Part shown: positions 1 to 6,477 of the stretch, piece by piece
Layout of the letters: each line of letters begins with the position of its first letter
Numbering within the stretch: the first letter of the stretch is position 1
Source of the DNA: JBBAFB01 sp041655595
GTDB taxonomy: Bacteria > Bacillota > DULZ01
Assembly: GCA_041655595.1 (NCBI GenBank)
Contig: JBBAFB010000032.1
Location: 1 to 17,657 of the forward strand
Direction: 5' to 3'
DNA length: 17,657 nt
The notes under the pieces: generated by a model
What the model saw: only the letters and a program-made list of their open reading frames with translations
Told to the model about the DNA's origin: nothing
Databases searched by the model: none
Translations under genes and position numbers: made by a program

Positions 1-2748
1 AAAGATTTTAAGTTTTTTTGATTCCATAAAATTGTACGTTTCTAAATCCTTGACAGTCTCAGCTTCTAACTCTTTATAGGCGCTTTTATTTTTATTGGCT
101 ACAATAATAATGGGATAAACGCCCACCCCTTCAAAAACCTCAAGATGGGAAATGCTCAAAGAATAACTCAAACCTTTGTCTTTTAGGTATTTTAATACAT
201 CCTCGGCGTATTGGGATACAAGAAATTTATTAGGTATGATCCAACTGTAAACCCCGGTGGCATTTGATATATTAACACCTTCTAATAAAAAAGCCGTATA
301 AATATCAAAGGCACCTTTCAACTGCCTATATTTAGCCCTTAGATAATCCCTGTTTACATTGTTTTTAACATCCTCTACCGCTGATATATAGGGCGGATTG
401 CCTATGACTATGTCGAAACCGCCTTTTTTTCGGAATACCTTGGCAAATTCCAGCTCCCAGATAAAGAAGGGTTTCATTTTGTTCTTCCTGATGAGATTGT
501 ATTTAGCGATTGCCTCCTGATCATTATTTTCCATCAGTTTGTTGATAATTAACTCGTCCCTTAATTGATCAATTCTGATTTTTAAATCCTTTTTGTTATC
601 CACGTTGTCCGCTTCAAAATATTGGGCTTGTTTTTCAAGTAATTCCTTCAGGCCGTTTTCGAAATCAAAAACCAGGCTAGTCTGCATCATTTGCTGCCCC
701 CGAGCAACCCCTTGTTTTTGCTGCTTTACATTGGCAAGTAGAGTCTTGTCAAAAAGTTTTATTCCCTCATACTCATCAACCAAACTGTTGCCAACTTGGA
801 TGTTTATATCCAGGTTGGGCAAAGGGTGGGGCTCAAGATCCGTACTGTCTATCACCTGATCTACCACTATGGACAGCCATAATCTCAATTTAGTAATATC
901 CACGGCACTGGGCTCAATATCTACCGCAAAAATACAATTTTTAATAGTTCTCCATTTCATCAAATAGGGGGAGCGCCGCTTTTTTATATATTCCTCACCA
1001 TGGCTCCGCCCAAAGGCACCCTCCTTGTCCTTTTTAATGAGATAATAGGTGATATTATTGCGGGCTTTGACAATTTCATTGAGCATTCCTAAGGGAAAAG
1101 CCCCGGATCCCACCGCGGGGTCTGCCACTCGGACATTTTCCAAGGCCTCGTCAACTTCTGCTATCTTATCTAAAACAGATTTCTTAATGGTAAATTCTTT
1201 ACCATAACCCACATCTTTTCTGCCGTCAGCATCCCTAATCAGCTCGCCGTAAAGGATAAAATCTTTTAAATCCTCATAAGGCACCCCTACCTCATTAGTC
1301 AGGTAGTTGATTAGGCTTTCCTGGCACATATAATGGACAATTTCCCGGGGAGTATAAAAGGCCCCTTTTGATTTTCTATCACTTACCTCTAAAAGATTCT
1401 CGAAAATTTTCCCCAACATTTCCGGATCTACCGCCACTTCTTTTTCCAGCGGCTCCGCCTCGTTCATGGTAAAATTAAATCTATCAAAAATGTCCAAGAT
1501 ACCATCGGCATGCCAACCTTTTTCCCTCGCATTGGAGAAAATTTCGTTGGGAATATTAAACTGCACATCCTGCCAATTATAGCCCTCTAGGGGCTCAAAC
1601 AAGCCGCCATTCAAAAAGGGAATCTTACAATTAAATTCTTTAAAATAATGATTTCTTCTTTTTTTATTTAGCGCCTCATAAAAAAGGGGTTGTAAATAGT
1701 CCTGAAAGAAATTTTTATTAAATTCGACGGAATGTTTCCATAACACTTCCCTGATAAACTTTTTGTTGCCCAGGCCCCAAGGCTCATCAAAGCCTTCCCT
1801 GCCTAGGAAGAAATCGGATAAGATTTCAATTTCATGGTGACTGAAGTTTTCTTCGCTGATAATTCCGGGGCTTAGTTTATACATTTGATCATCAAAATTA
1901 TAAAATGCTTTTTCTAAAATTGCTTTTTCTTGATCTGTGACACTGCTATAAAGACCAAATAAATCCTCTTTGCTGATTTCTTTAGGTACTAGCCTAACAC
2001 CAAGCCAGCCTTTTTTTTGGAGAAAATAAAGAAAAGCCAGTTGCCCCATTAATTTTTTAGCAAACTGCTCGGCAAACTTGCCTGTTTCGATATCCAACTT
2101 TGCCGACTCTTTAATGAAGGAGCTGTCCTGTTCTAAATGCTCCTTTAGGTCCAAATATTTTTCCTTGTATAATTCGAAAAACTCTTTGGTGATTTTTTCG
2201 ATACTAAAGGCTTGTTCGATTTCCCTGATAGTAGGATCATGCTTGTCATCTTTAAAAATAGGTAATAATTGATTTAAGGCTGTGTGATTGGGCTCGTTTT
2301 CGCCCACCAGGTAGGAATATCTTTTAGCTGGGATTAAAGCCAATTCATATTTTCCTTTTATGCAGGATTCCTCCAACTTAACGAAGGACAATCGCCAGCT
2401 AGACTCCTCCTCCCGGTTGAAAAAAGCCACTATAGCCGCTTCCAGATTATTTTCGCCCAAGACCTTAGACACAAAATTTCTTTGCATACTCCTGGCCCGA
2501 TCTACACCGGTGCTTTTTTTTAGCTCCACAGCCAAGATAATTATCTTTTCGCTTTGACTGTCTGTATATTTTGCTATTGGATAATAAGCTTCGATTTGCT
2601 GGGAATACTCTCGCCAAATTTCTGTTCGTTTATTTCCATCTAGCATTTGGGGTTCGTTAAAAAATTTTCTCGTAAATTTTTTAAAGTTGTTGAGGTTAAA
2701 GCCCTCCTCTGAGATTCTCCTTAAAATACCTTCTTTAAAATCATTCAC
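1..2748 (-). CDS. Type IIG (Eco57I-class) restriction-modification enzyme, 3' end missing
   Basis: This frame stays open for 916 codons from a GTG at 2748 to the left edge, so the C-terminus, including most of the target-recognition region, lies outside the window. The protein is probably a single-chain restriction endonuclease and adenine-N6 methyltransferase using S-adenosylmethionine. Near residues 60-100 it has a hydrophobic strand followed by VELKK (E75, K77), which could be a PD-(D/E)XK nuclease core. Methylase motifs follow in gamma-class order: motif X (GAFYTP, 462-467), motif I (DPAVGSGAF, 543-551) and motif IV (NPPY, 784-787). The region after NPPY is typical of Eco57I-like enzymes. 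A Shine-Dalgarno AAGGAG lies about 11 bases before the GTG; upstream in-frame extension is blocked by a stop. The gene sits after recR and a large hairpin, consistent with an accessory insertion next to a core operon. The methylase call is sure; the nuclease call is inferred. A phage-defence methylase without nuclease activity (PglX-like) is the main alternative. Confidence 0.85.
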   Translation of the reverse strand, partial: MNDFKEGILRRISEEGFNLNNFKKFTRKFFNEPQMLDGNKRTEIWREYSQQIEAYYPIAKYTDSQSEKIIILAVELKKSTGVDRARSMQRNFVSKVLGENNLEAAIVAFFNREEESSWRLSFVKLEESCIKGKYELALIPAKRYSYLVGENEPNHTALNQLLPIFKDDKHDPTIREIEQAFSIEKITKEFFELYKEKYLDLKEHLEQDSSFIKESAKLDIETGKFAEQFAKKLMGQLAFLYFLQKKGWLGVRLVPKEISKEDLFGLYSSVTDQEKAILEKAFYNFDDQMYKLSPGIISEENFSHHEIEILSDFFLGREGFDEPWGLGNKKFIREVLWKHSVEFNKNFFQDYLQPLFYEALNKKRRNHYFKEFNCKIPFLNGGLFEPLEGYNWQDVQFNIPNEIFSNAREKGWHADGILDIFDRFNFTMNEAEPLEKEVAVDPEMLGKIFENLLEVSDRKSKGAFYTPREIVHYMCQESLINYLTNEVGVPYEDLKDFILYGELIRDADGRKDVGYGKEFTIKKSVLDKIAEVDEALENVRVADPAVGSGAFPLGMLNEIVKARNNITYYLIKKDKEGAFGRSHGEEYIKKRRSPYLMKWRTIKNCIFAVDIEPSAVDITKLRLWLSIVVDQVIDSTDLEPHPLPNLDINIQVGNSLVDEYEGIKLFDKTLLANVKQQKQGVARGQQMMQTSLVFDFENGLKELLEKQAQYFEADNVDNKKDLKIRIDQLRDELIINKLMENNDQEAIAKYNLIRKNKMKPFFIWELEFAKVFRKKGGFDIVIGNPPYISAVEDVKNNVNRDYLRAKYRQLKGAFDIYTAFLLEGVNISNATGVYSWIIPNKFLVSQYAEDVLKYLKDKGLSYSLSISHLEVFEGVGVYPIIIVANKNKSAYKELEAETVKDLETYNFMESKKLKIF

Positions 2749-2830
2749 CGGCTAGCTCACTCCTTTTTTAGATACGATGAAGCAAGGTTTTGATATTCCC
2801 TTTTTAAAGCCGGTTTTGAGTGGCAGGGGA

Positions 2831-2894
2831 TGGCAGGGGGACGCTTTGTTTGCCACCCTAATCAAAAGGTGGCAAACAAAGCGTCCCCCTGCCA
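2831..2894. repeat. Perfect 27-bp inverted repeat after recR (REP-like palindrome)
   Basis: Arms 2831-2857 and 2868-2894 are exactly complementary over 27 bp, with a 10-nt loop. The outer end reads TGGCAGGGGGACG. A partial second copy of the arm tip (2820-2829) precedes the left arm as a short tandem repeat. The hairpin begins 1 base after the recR stop codon, and no U-run follows it on the minus strand, so it is not a standard intrinsic terminator. It could protect the 3' end of recR mRNA. The GGGGAC-containing tip resembles palindromes associated with REP/RAYT-type transposases; that link is from general knowledge and is not proven here. Confidence 0.85.
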
Positions 2895-2895
2895 C

Positions 2896-3495
2896 TTACA
2901 TTTGTCTTCTGCCTTGGAAGGCCTTGGTTAGGGTTATTTCGTCGGCATATTCCAGCTCGCCGCCCATGGGTAGGCCGTGGGCAATGCGGGTGGTTTTTAC
3001 CCCCAAGGGAGAAAGAAGTCTAGCCAGGTACATGGCAGTAGCCTCCCCTTCCACATTAGGATTGGTGGCAACTACCACTTCTTGAACCGGGCCTTTTTGA
3101 ATCCTGCTCAAAAGTTCCTTTATCTTTAGCTGCTCGGGGCCGATGCCGTCCATGGGGGAAATCACCCCATGAAGTACATGGTAAAGCCCCTTGTATTCCC
3201 GGGTTTTTTCCAGGGCTATAACATCCCTAGGATGTTCCACTACACAAATAATAGCCTGATCTCGGCCCTCATTTTGGCAAATACCACAGGGGTCTTGCTC
3301 TGTTAGGTTGCCGCAAATAGAGCAATGCCTTACCTTTTCCTTGGCCTCTAAAATAGCCTTTGCCAACCTTTCTGCCTCCTCGATACTCACTGACAAAAGG
3401 TAGAAGGCCAGCCGTTGGGCGGACTTTGGCCCAATCCCCGGCAACTTATTTAATTCGGCAATTAAATCCGCAACTGGTCTGGCATGGTTGAACAT
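2896..3495 (-). CDS. recR: Recombination mediator protein RecR
   Basis: RecR acts in the cytoplasm in the RecFOR pathway, helping load RecA onto single-stranded DNA at gaps. The 199-residue length is normal. A helix-hairpin-helix region containing LPGIGPKSAQR covers about residues 18-28. A zinc finger is formed by C58, C61, C70 and C73. The Toprim domain includes VVEHPRD (about 85-91) and NPNVEGEAT (145-153). The gene is last in the dnaX-ybaB-recR operon, 6 bases after the ybaB stop codon. No convincing Shine-Dalgarno precedes the ATG, so translation is probably coupled to ybaB. The start fits the usual RecR N-terminus, which runs into the Pro-Val-Ala-Asp-Leu-Ile segment. A perfect hairpin follows the stop codon directly. 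Identification is essentially certain. Confidence 0.97.
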   Translation of the reverse strand: MFNHARPVADLIAELNKLPGIGPKSAQRLAFYLLSVSIEEAERLAKAILEAKEKVRHCSICGNLTEQDPCGICQNEGRDQAIICVVEHPRDVIALEKTREYKGLYHVLHGVISPMDGIGPEQLKIKELLSRIQKGPVQEVVVATNPNVEGEATAMYLARLLSPLGVKTTRIAHGLPMGGELEYADEITLTKAFQGRRQM

Positions 3496-3501
3496 GGCAG
3501 T

Positions 3502-3822
3502 TTAAAATAAACCGGGTAGATTCATGCCACCGGTAATTTTACTCATTTCGTTTGCCACCATCTCCTGGGATTGCTTCAAGGCATTGTTAACCGCCGTCAA
3601 AACTAAATCCTCCAGCATTTCCACATCCTCGGGATCCACTGCATCGGGATTAATTTTAATGGATACTAATTCCTGTTTGCCGTTGGCTACCACTTCTACC
3701 ACTCCGCCTCCGGCGGAAGCGCTAACTGTCCTGTCTTCCAGTTCTACCTGCATTCTGGCCATATCCGCCTGCATTTTTTGAACCTGCTTCATCATTTTGT
3801 TCATATTGCCGCCAAAACCCAT
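3502..3822 (-). CDS. ybaB: Nucleoid-associated protein, YbaB/EbfC family
   Basis: This is a 106-residue DNA-binding protein of the YbaB/EbfC family, which forms dimers that bind DNA and is nearly always encoded between dnaX and recR. The N-terminal half is methionine- and glutamine-rich and helical (NMNKMMKQVQKMQADMARMQ), followed by the conserved strands around GGGVVEVVANGKQELVSIKI (about 38-57) and the DPEDVEMLEDLV segment. The C-terminus ends in GGMNLPGLF, a common ending for the family. The Shine-Dalgarno AAGGAGG lies inside the last codons of dnaX, and only 1 base separates the dnaX stop from this ATG, so the two genes are probably translationally coupled. Its precise cellular role is not settled in the family. 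Identification is sure. Confidence 0.95.
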   Translation of the reverse strand: MGFGGNMNKMMKQVQKMQADMARMQVELEDRTVSASAGGGVVEVVANGKQELVSIKINPDAVDPEDVEMLEDLVLTAVNNALKQSQEMVANEMSKITGGMNLPGLF

Positions 3823-3823
3823 T

Positions 3824-5473
3824 TTAATCTTCCTCCTTAATATCTATTAATTCTCCACCAAACATGGACTGAGCCTCTCTGGCTAAATCAACCTGTTGAG
3901 TCTGTGTTTTACTGACCTCCTTTTTGTCGGCTAAAACACAGCTTATTTTTAAGTTCTCTTGATAATATTGCCCTAAAACCTCTTCCACCCTAATTTTCAC
4001 TGGGGGACTTTCGATTTGCTCCTTATGAAACTGATGTTCTTTTAAGAATTGGATTTTTAAAACATTATTTTCTACCCCGGCTAGCTCCCCTTCTCTTAAA
4101 AAAGCTACGTAACTGACATTTGCTTTTTTCCTTAACTGTTCTAAAAATCCCTCCCACCTGGCCTTAATCAAATTAAGATCCGGCTGTTTTTGGAAAACCG
4201 GCCCGGTTATTTTATTTACCGTCGAGTCTTCTTTCCCAACGGGATATTCTTGCCTGGTAAGGTCCTGCCGCTGATCAATTTGTTCCGCCTGATCGGACCT
4301 TGATGACCCCTTTGCCGGTGGGGAACCGAATCTGATCTCCTGGGGCTTTGTGAGGCTCTCCTGAACCACTTGGGGGAATAAAGGATGCCAAACTTCTGTC
4401 AGTCTAATTATCCCCAATTCAACCAGGATCCTTCCCTGATTAGTCCACCTGATTTCTCCCTCAAGATAATTAAGTATTTTGATTGCCTCCAAAAGCTGCC
4501 CTTGGGAAATTACCGCCGCGGCAGATTGCAATTTGTCTTTTATTTCTTGAGGAGCGGCTACAATTTCCTCGGCCCTGCCGCCTAAACTTATTAACAGTAG
4601 ATTGCGATAGAATAAACTTAAATCCCCTATTATTTGCTTTAATTCCCGGCCGTCTGCCAACAGACCGTCCAAAAAAACTAAGGCCTCACCAATTTCACCC
4701 TCAAACATTTTATGATGAAGCTCCAACAACAGCTCATCCTCCACCGCACCCAGGATGGAAGCTACTGCCTCCAGGGTAATTTCCCTGGCTCCCCCTGCCA
4801 TAGCCTGATCCAAAAGCCCCAAGGCATCCCTTAAACCACCCTCCGCTTGTCGGGCCATTAAAAAAAATGCCTCCTCCGCTATTTTTACTTCTGCGGCTTC
4901 ACCCACTTCTTTCAACACCTGTATAATAATGGGCAGGGAAATTTGTCTAAAATCAAAACGCTGACAGCGCGAAAGAATGGTGGCCGGTATTTTCCTGACA
5001 TCAGTGGTGGCCAAGATGAAAATAGCATGCCTTGGTGGTTCCTCCAAAGTCTTTAACAAGGCGTTAAAGGCTTCCGAAGTAAGCATATGTACCTCATCAA
5101 TTATGTAGACCTTATATGGCCCTTCCACCGGACTAAAGCTGATTCTCTCCCTTAGCTCCCGAATCTCGTCAATACCTCTGTTAGAGGCAGCGTCAATCTC
5201 CAGCACATCCATGGAGCTCCCTTGAGTAATGCTGACACAACTATGACAATGGTTACAGGGCTCCCCATCCTGTAGGTTTGGACAATTAACTGCCTTGGCC
5301 AAAATTTTAGCCGTGCTGGTTTTACCCGTCCCTCTGGGGCCGCAAAACAAGTAGGCGTGACTAAACCTGCCGGAAGTTAGAGCGTTCTTCAAGGTCCGGT
5401 TAATATGATTCTGCCCTTTGATCTCTGCAAACCTCTGGGGTCTATATTGTCTATATAATGCTTGATAACTCAT
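3824..5473 (-). CDS. dnaX: DNA polymerase III subunit gamma/tau
   Basis: DnaX is the ATPase of the replicative clamp loader, which loads the beta sliding clamp. The 549-residue protein shows Walker A GPRGTGKT (45-52), a zinc-binding set C64, C73, C76 and C79, the Walker B/DEVH motif (126-129) and the SRC sensor/arginine-finger motif (168-170). The C-terminal third, after about residue 365, holds a polar, low-conservation linker and a tau-like tail. The ATG has a good Shine-Dalgarno (GAGGTGG) 6 bases upstream. The gene follows the SRP RNA gene and leads ybaB and recR, the same order as in Bacillus subtilis. Runs of T7 and T8 occur in the coding strand, but at positions within the ATPase and collar regions, so I do not propose a programmed gamma-producing frameshift. 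Identification is sure. Confidence 0.97.
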   Translation of the reverse strand: MSYQALYRQYRPQRFAEIKGQNHINRTLKNALTSGRFSHAYLFCGPRGTGKTSTAKILAKAVNCPNLQDGEPCNHCHSCVSITQGSSMDVLEIDAASNRGIDEIRELRERISFSPVEGPYKVYIIDEVHMLTSEAFNALLKTLEEPPRHAIFILATTDVRKIPATILSRCQRFDFRQISLPIIIQVLKEVGEAAEVKIAEEAFFLMARQAEGGLRDALGLLDQAMAGGAREITLEAVASILGAVEDELLLELHHKMFEGEIGEALVFLDGLLADGRELKQIIGDLSLFYRNLLLISLGGRAEEIVAAPQEIKDKLQSAAAVISQGQLLEAIKILNYLEGEIRWTNQGRILVELGIIRLTEVWHPLFPQVVQESLTKPQEIRFGSPPAKGSSRSDQAEQIDQRQDLTRQEYPVGKEDSTVNKITGPVFQKQPDLNLIKARWEGFLEQLRKKANVSYVAFLREGELAGVENNVLKIQFLKEHQFHKEQIESPPVKIRVEEVLGQYYQENLKISCVLADKKEVSKTQTQQVDLAREAQSMFGGELIDIKEED

Positions 5474-5535
5474 AATGCCACCTCAAAAAGATAATTCGAC
5501 TCCCGGGGGATGGTTTCCTTTAAAAGTCCTAAATA

Positions 5536-5562
5536 TAAAAAAGCCCTTCGGCCTCATGGGCT
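5536..5562 (-). terminator. Likely intrinsic terminator between SRP RNA and dnaX
   Basis: On the minus strand AGCCC (5562-5558) pairs with GGGCT (5546-5542), followed by six U residues (5541-5536). The stem is short, so termination may be partial. It lies about 100 bases after the SRP RNA 3' end and about 60 bases before the dnaX start, where it could separate the abundant RNA from dnaX mRNA. Confidence 0.5.
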
Positions 5563-5598
5563 GAAAGCTGAAAACTAAAAGGCCAAAAACCAAAAGCC
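5543..5598. repeat. Degenerate 7-bp periodic repeat, spacer SRP RNA-dnaX
   Basis: Read on the minus strand from 5598, the sequence divides into eight consecutive related 7-mers: GGCTTTT, GGTTTTT, GGCCTTT, TAGTTTT, CAGCTTT, CAGCCCA, TGAGGCC, GAAGGGC. The last ones also form the terminator stem. It is not coding. The same 7-base rhythm appears in other spacers of this window. Confidence 0.55.
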
Positions 5599-5660
5599 TC
5601 TGTATGCAATTTGTTAATACTTTAAACCAGCAAAAATCCAAACTTTGAAGGTATTTAAAA

Positions 5661-5926
5661 GCCGTGCACCCACTGTTGAATTACATTTCCGGGCGTTACC
5701 CCAATAGTTAACTCAGACCAGGCACCCCTGGGGCACACGAAAGCTTTCACTTACCGCTGCTTCCTTCCGGATCTGACGGGGTTCATGAATTTCCGTTGCA
5801 CAGGACCCAATCCTCATGGCCACTTGTTGGAGGCAGACCCCACAAATGGAATCCGTGAGTGGGAATTCAACCCCGCTATAGCGGATTGCGGGTACAGAGC
5901 ACCGCTACCTCTCCGTCTAGCACGGC
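5661..5926 (-). ncRNA. ffs: Signal recognition particle RNA, long Gram-positive form (scRNA)
   Basis: This is the RNA scaffold of the signal recognition particle, which binds Ffh (SRP54) and targets ribosomes making membrane and secreted proteins. The 5' end GCCGTGCTAGACGG and the 3' end GTGCACGGC pair with each other, which sets the limits at 266 nt. The 5' part carries the Alu-domain signature (GGAGGTAGCGGTGC and CCCGCAATCCGCT), matching the long scRNA of Bacillus. The S-domain core GTCAGATCCGGAAGGAAGCAGC, with its GGAA-type loop, lies around 5757-5778. The gene precedes dnaX, as in B. subtilis. No convincing promoter lies right at the 5' end, so the RNA may be processed from a longer transcript that begins upstream of tRNA-Ser. 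Identification is essentially certain. Confidence 0.96.
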
Positions 5927-5946
5927 AAATTTTAAGCCCATTAAAA

Positions 5947-6011
5947 TTTATCTTTATCTTGCCTCCTGCATCTGGCATCTTGCTTCTTGAATGGCGGAGA
6001 GAGAGGGATTC
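5947..6011. repeat. 65-bp direct repeat, copy 1 (contains tRNA-Ser 3' end)
   Basis: Positions 5947-6011 match 6115-6179 at 64 of 65 bases, offset by exactly 168 bp; the only mismatch is 5980 (T) against 6148 (C). On the minus strand the repeat comprises the last 20 nt of tRNA-Ser including CCA, then a heptamer-type spacer. This copy is detached from any intact tRNA, so it is a remnant or a duplicated attachment-like site. Confidence 0.9.
5948..5989. repeat. Degenerate 7-bp periodic repeat inside direct repeat copy 1
   Basis: On the minus strand six 7-mers follow one another from 5989: CAAGAAG, CAAGATG, CCAGATG, CAGGAGG, CAAGATA, AAGATAA. The matching block in copy 2 (6116-6157) differs by one base. 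Confidence 0.6.
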
Positions 6012-6098
6012 CCACCGGTCGCTTCGCTCCCTATCAGGCCGGGGCGGGAAAACAATTCACTGGATTGTTTTCTTTTTCCGCCCGTTCGAATCCCTCTC
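6001..6098. repeat. Three-armed palindromic element with tRNA-Ser-derived ends
   Basis: The outer arms GAGAGGGATTC (6001-6011) and GAATCCCTCTC (6088-6098) are perfectly complementary, and both are versions of the T-arm/acceptor sequence of the neighbouring tRNA-Ser. Inside are two further hairpins. One pairs CCGGTC (6015-6020) with GGCCGG (6037-6042), and its loop contains CGCTTCGC. The other pairs GGGCGG with CCGCCC (6042-6047/6078-6083) and continues through GAAAACAAT with ATTGTTTTC (6048-6056/6064-6072), with a TTTTT bulge and a 7-nt loop. The element lies between the two direct-repeat copies and between tRNA-Ser and the SRP RNA. Any reading frame through it is incidental. It could be a small inserted element, a structured RNA or a processing signal. 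Confidence 0.75.
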
Positions 6099-6114
6099 AT
6101 TTCTTCCAAGGGTT

Positions 6115-6179
6115 TTTATCTTTATCTTGCCTCCTGCATCTGGCATCCTGCTTCTTGAATGGCGGAGAGAGAGGGATTC
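6115..6179. repeat. 65-bp direct repeat, copy 2 (overlaps intact tRNA-Ser)
   Basis: This is the partner of 5947-6011 with 64 of 65 bases identical. Positions 6160-6179 are the true 3' end of tRNA-Ser; the remaining 45 bp are its downstream flank, built of 7-base units on the minus strand. The match stops exactly where the palindromic element begins in the other copy (after 6011). Confidence 0.9.
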
Positions 6180-6255
6180 GAACCCTCGAGACAGGTTTTA
6201 GCCCATCTACCCGATTTCCAGTCGAGCGCCTTCAGCCAAACTCAGCCATCTCTCC
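6160..6255 (-). tRNA. tRNA-Ser (anticodon GGA), CCA encoded
   Basis: The acceptor stem GGAGAGA pairs with TCTCTCC, followed by discriminator G and an encoded CCA (6162-6160). The anticodon loop CTGGAAA carries GGA at 6219-6217, reading UCC and UCU codons. The T arm contains GGGTTCGAATCCC. The long variable arm (AGATGGG pairing with CCTGTCT with two wobble pairs) is typical of class II serine tRNAs. Total length is 96 nt with CCA. Tandem promoters lie upstream, and the SRP RNA gene lies downstream on the same strand. Confidence 0.97.
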
Positions 6256-6295
6256 GTTTGAAATTACAGACATAGTATCAGTTAGTTAGGTAGTC

Positions 6296-6338
6296 GGCCC
6301 CTGGCTTTAGACCCCAAGCCTTTAGCTTTAGGCTTTCC
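6296..6338. repeat. Degenerate 7-bp periodic repeat upstream of tRNA-Ser
   Basis: On the minus strand, after GGAAAGCC at 6338, come the 7-mers TAAAGCT, AAAGGCT, TGGGGTC, TAAAGCC, AGGGGCC. The block lies in the leader between the proximal promoter and the tRNA and can fold weakly (AAGCCT with AGGCTT). Confidence 0.55.
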
Positions 6339-6347
6339 ACGATTAAC

Positions 6348-6376
6348 ATTGTACAATAAATCTGGGCTTTTGTCAT
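6348..6376 (-). promoter_or_regulatory. Sigma-A-type promoter P2 for tRNA-Ser
   Basis: Read on the minus strand, a -35-like ATGACA (6376-6371), a 17-base spacer and a -10 TACAAT (6353-6348). Transcription would start near 6341, about 85 bases before the tRNA. Confidence 0.55.
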
Positions 6377-6410
6377 CAAAAAAATGAATTTATTATTTGC
6401 CAGCCCGCTT

Positions 6411-6439
6411 ATTATACAGAATAAAACCCATTTTGTCAC
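6411..6439 (-). promoter_or_regulatory. Sigma-A-type promoter P1 for tRNA-Ser
   Basis: Read on the minus strand, a -35-like GTGACA (6439-6434), a 17-base spacer and a perfect -10 TATAAT (6416-6411). It starts right after hflX (stop at 6478-6480) and is the stronger of two tandem promoters that probably drive tRNA-Ser and perhaps the SRP RNA. Confidence 0.65.
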
Positions 6440-6477
6440 TAGCCTTTCTTACCAAATCAACTGTAGGAATCATTATC

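Noticed and set aside
2777..3085. Plus-strand open frame overlapping the hairpin and recR
   Set aside because: It is antisense to recR, and its first part is the inverted repeat; no coding signature was recognised.
4861..4869. T8 run in dnaX (and a T7 run near 4672) as a programmed slippage site for a gamma subunit
   Set aside because: The runs lie in the ATPase/collar part, far before the position where a gamma form would end, and no supporting stem or Shine-Dalgarno-like stimulator was seen.
5947..6179. CRISPR-like array or full genomic island from the direct repeats
   Set aside because: There are only two copies, and the segment between them has no integrase, cas gene or cargo.
5785..6289. 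Plus-strand open frames across the SRP RNA, palindrome and tRNA-Ser
   Set aside because: They run antisense through two certain RNA genes and a repeat; the repeated peptide segment simply mirrors the 65-bp DNA repeat, and no ribosome site is present.
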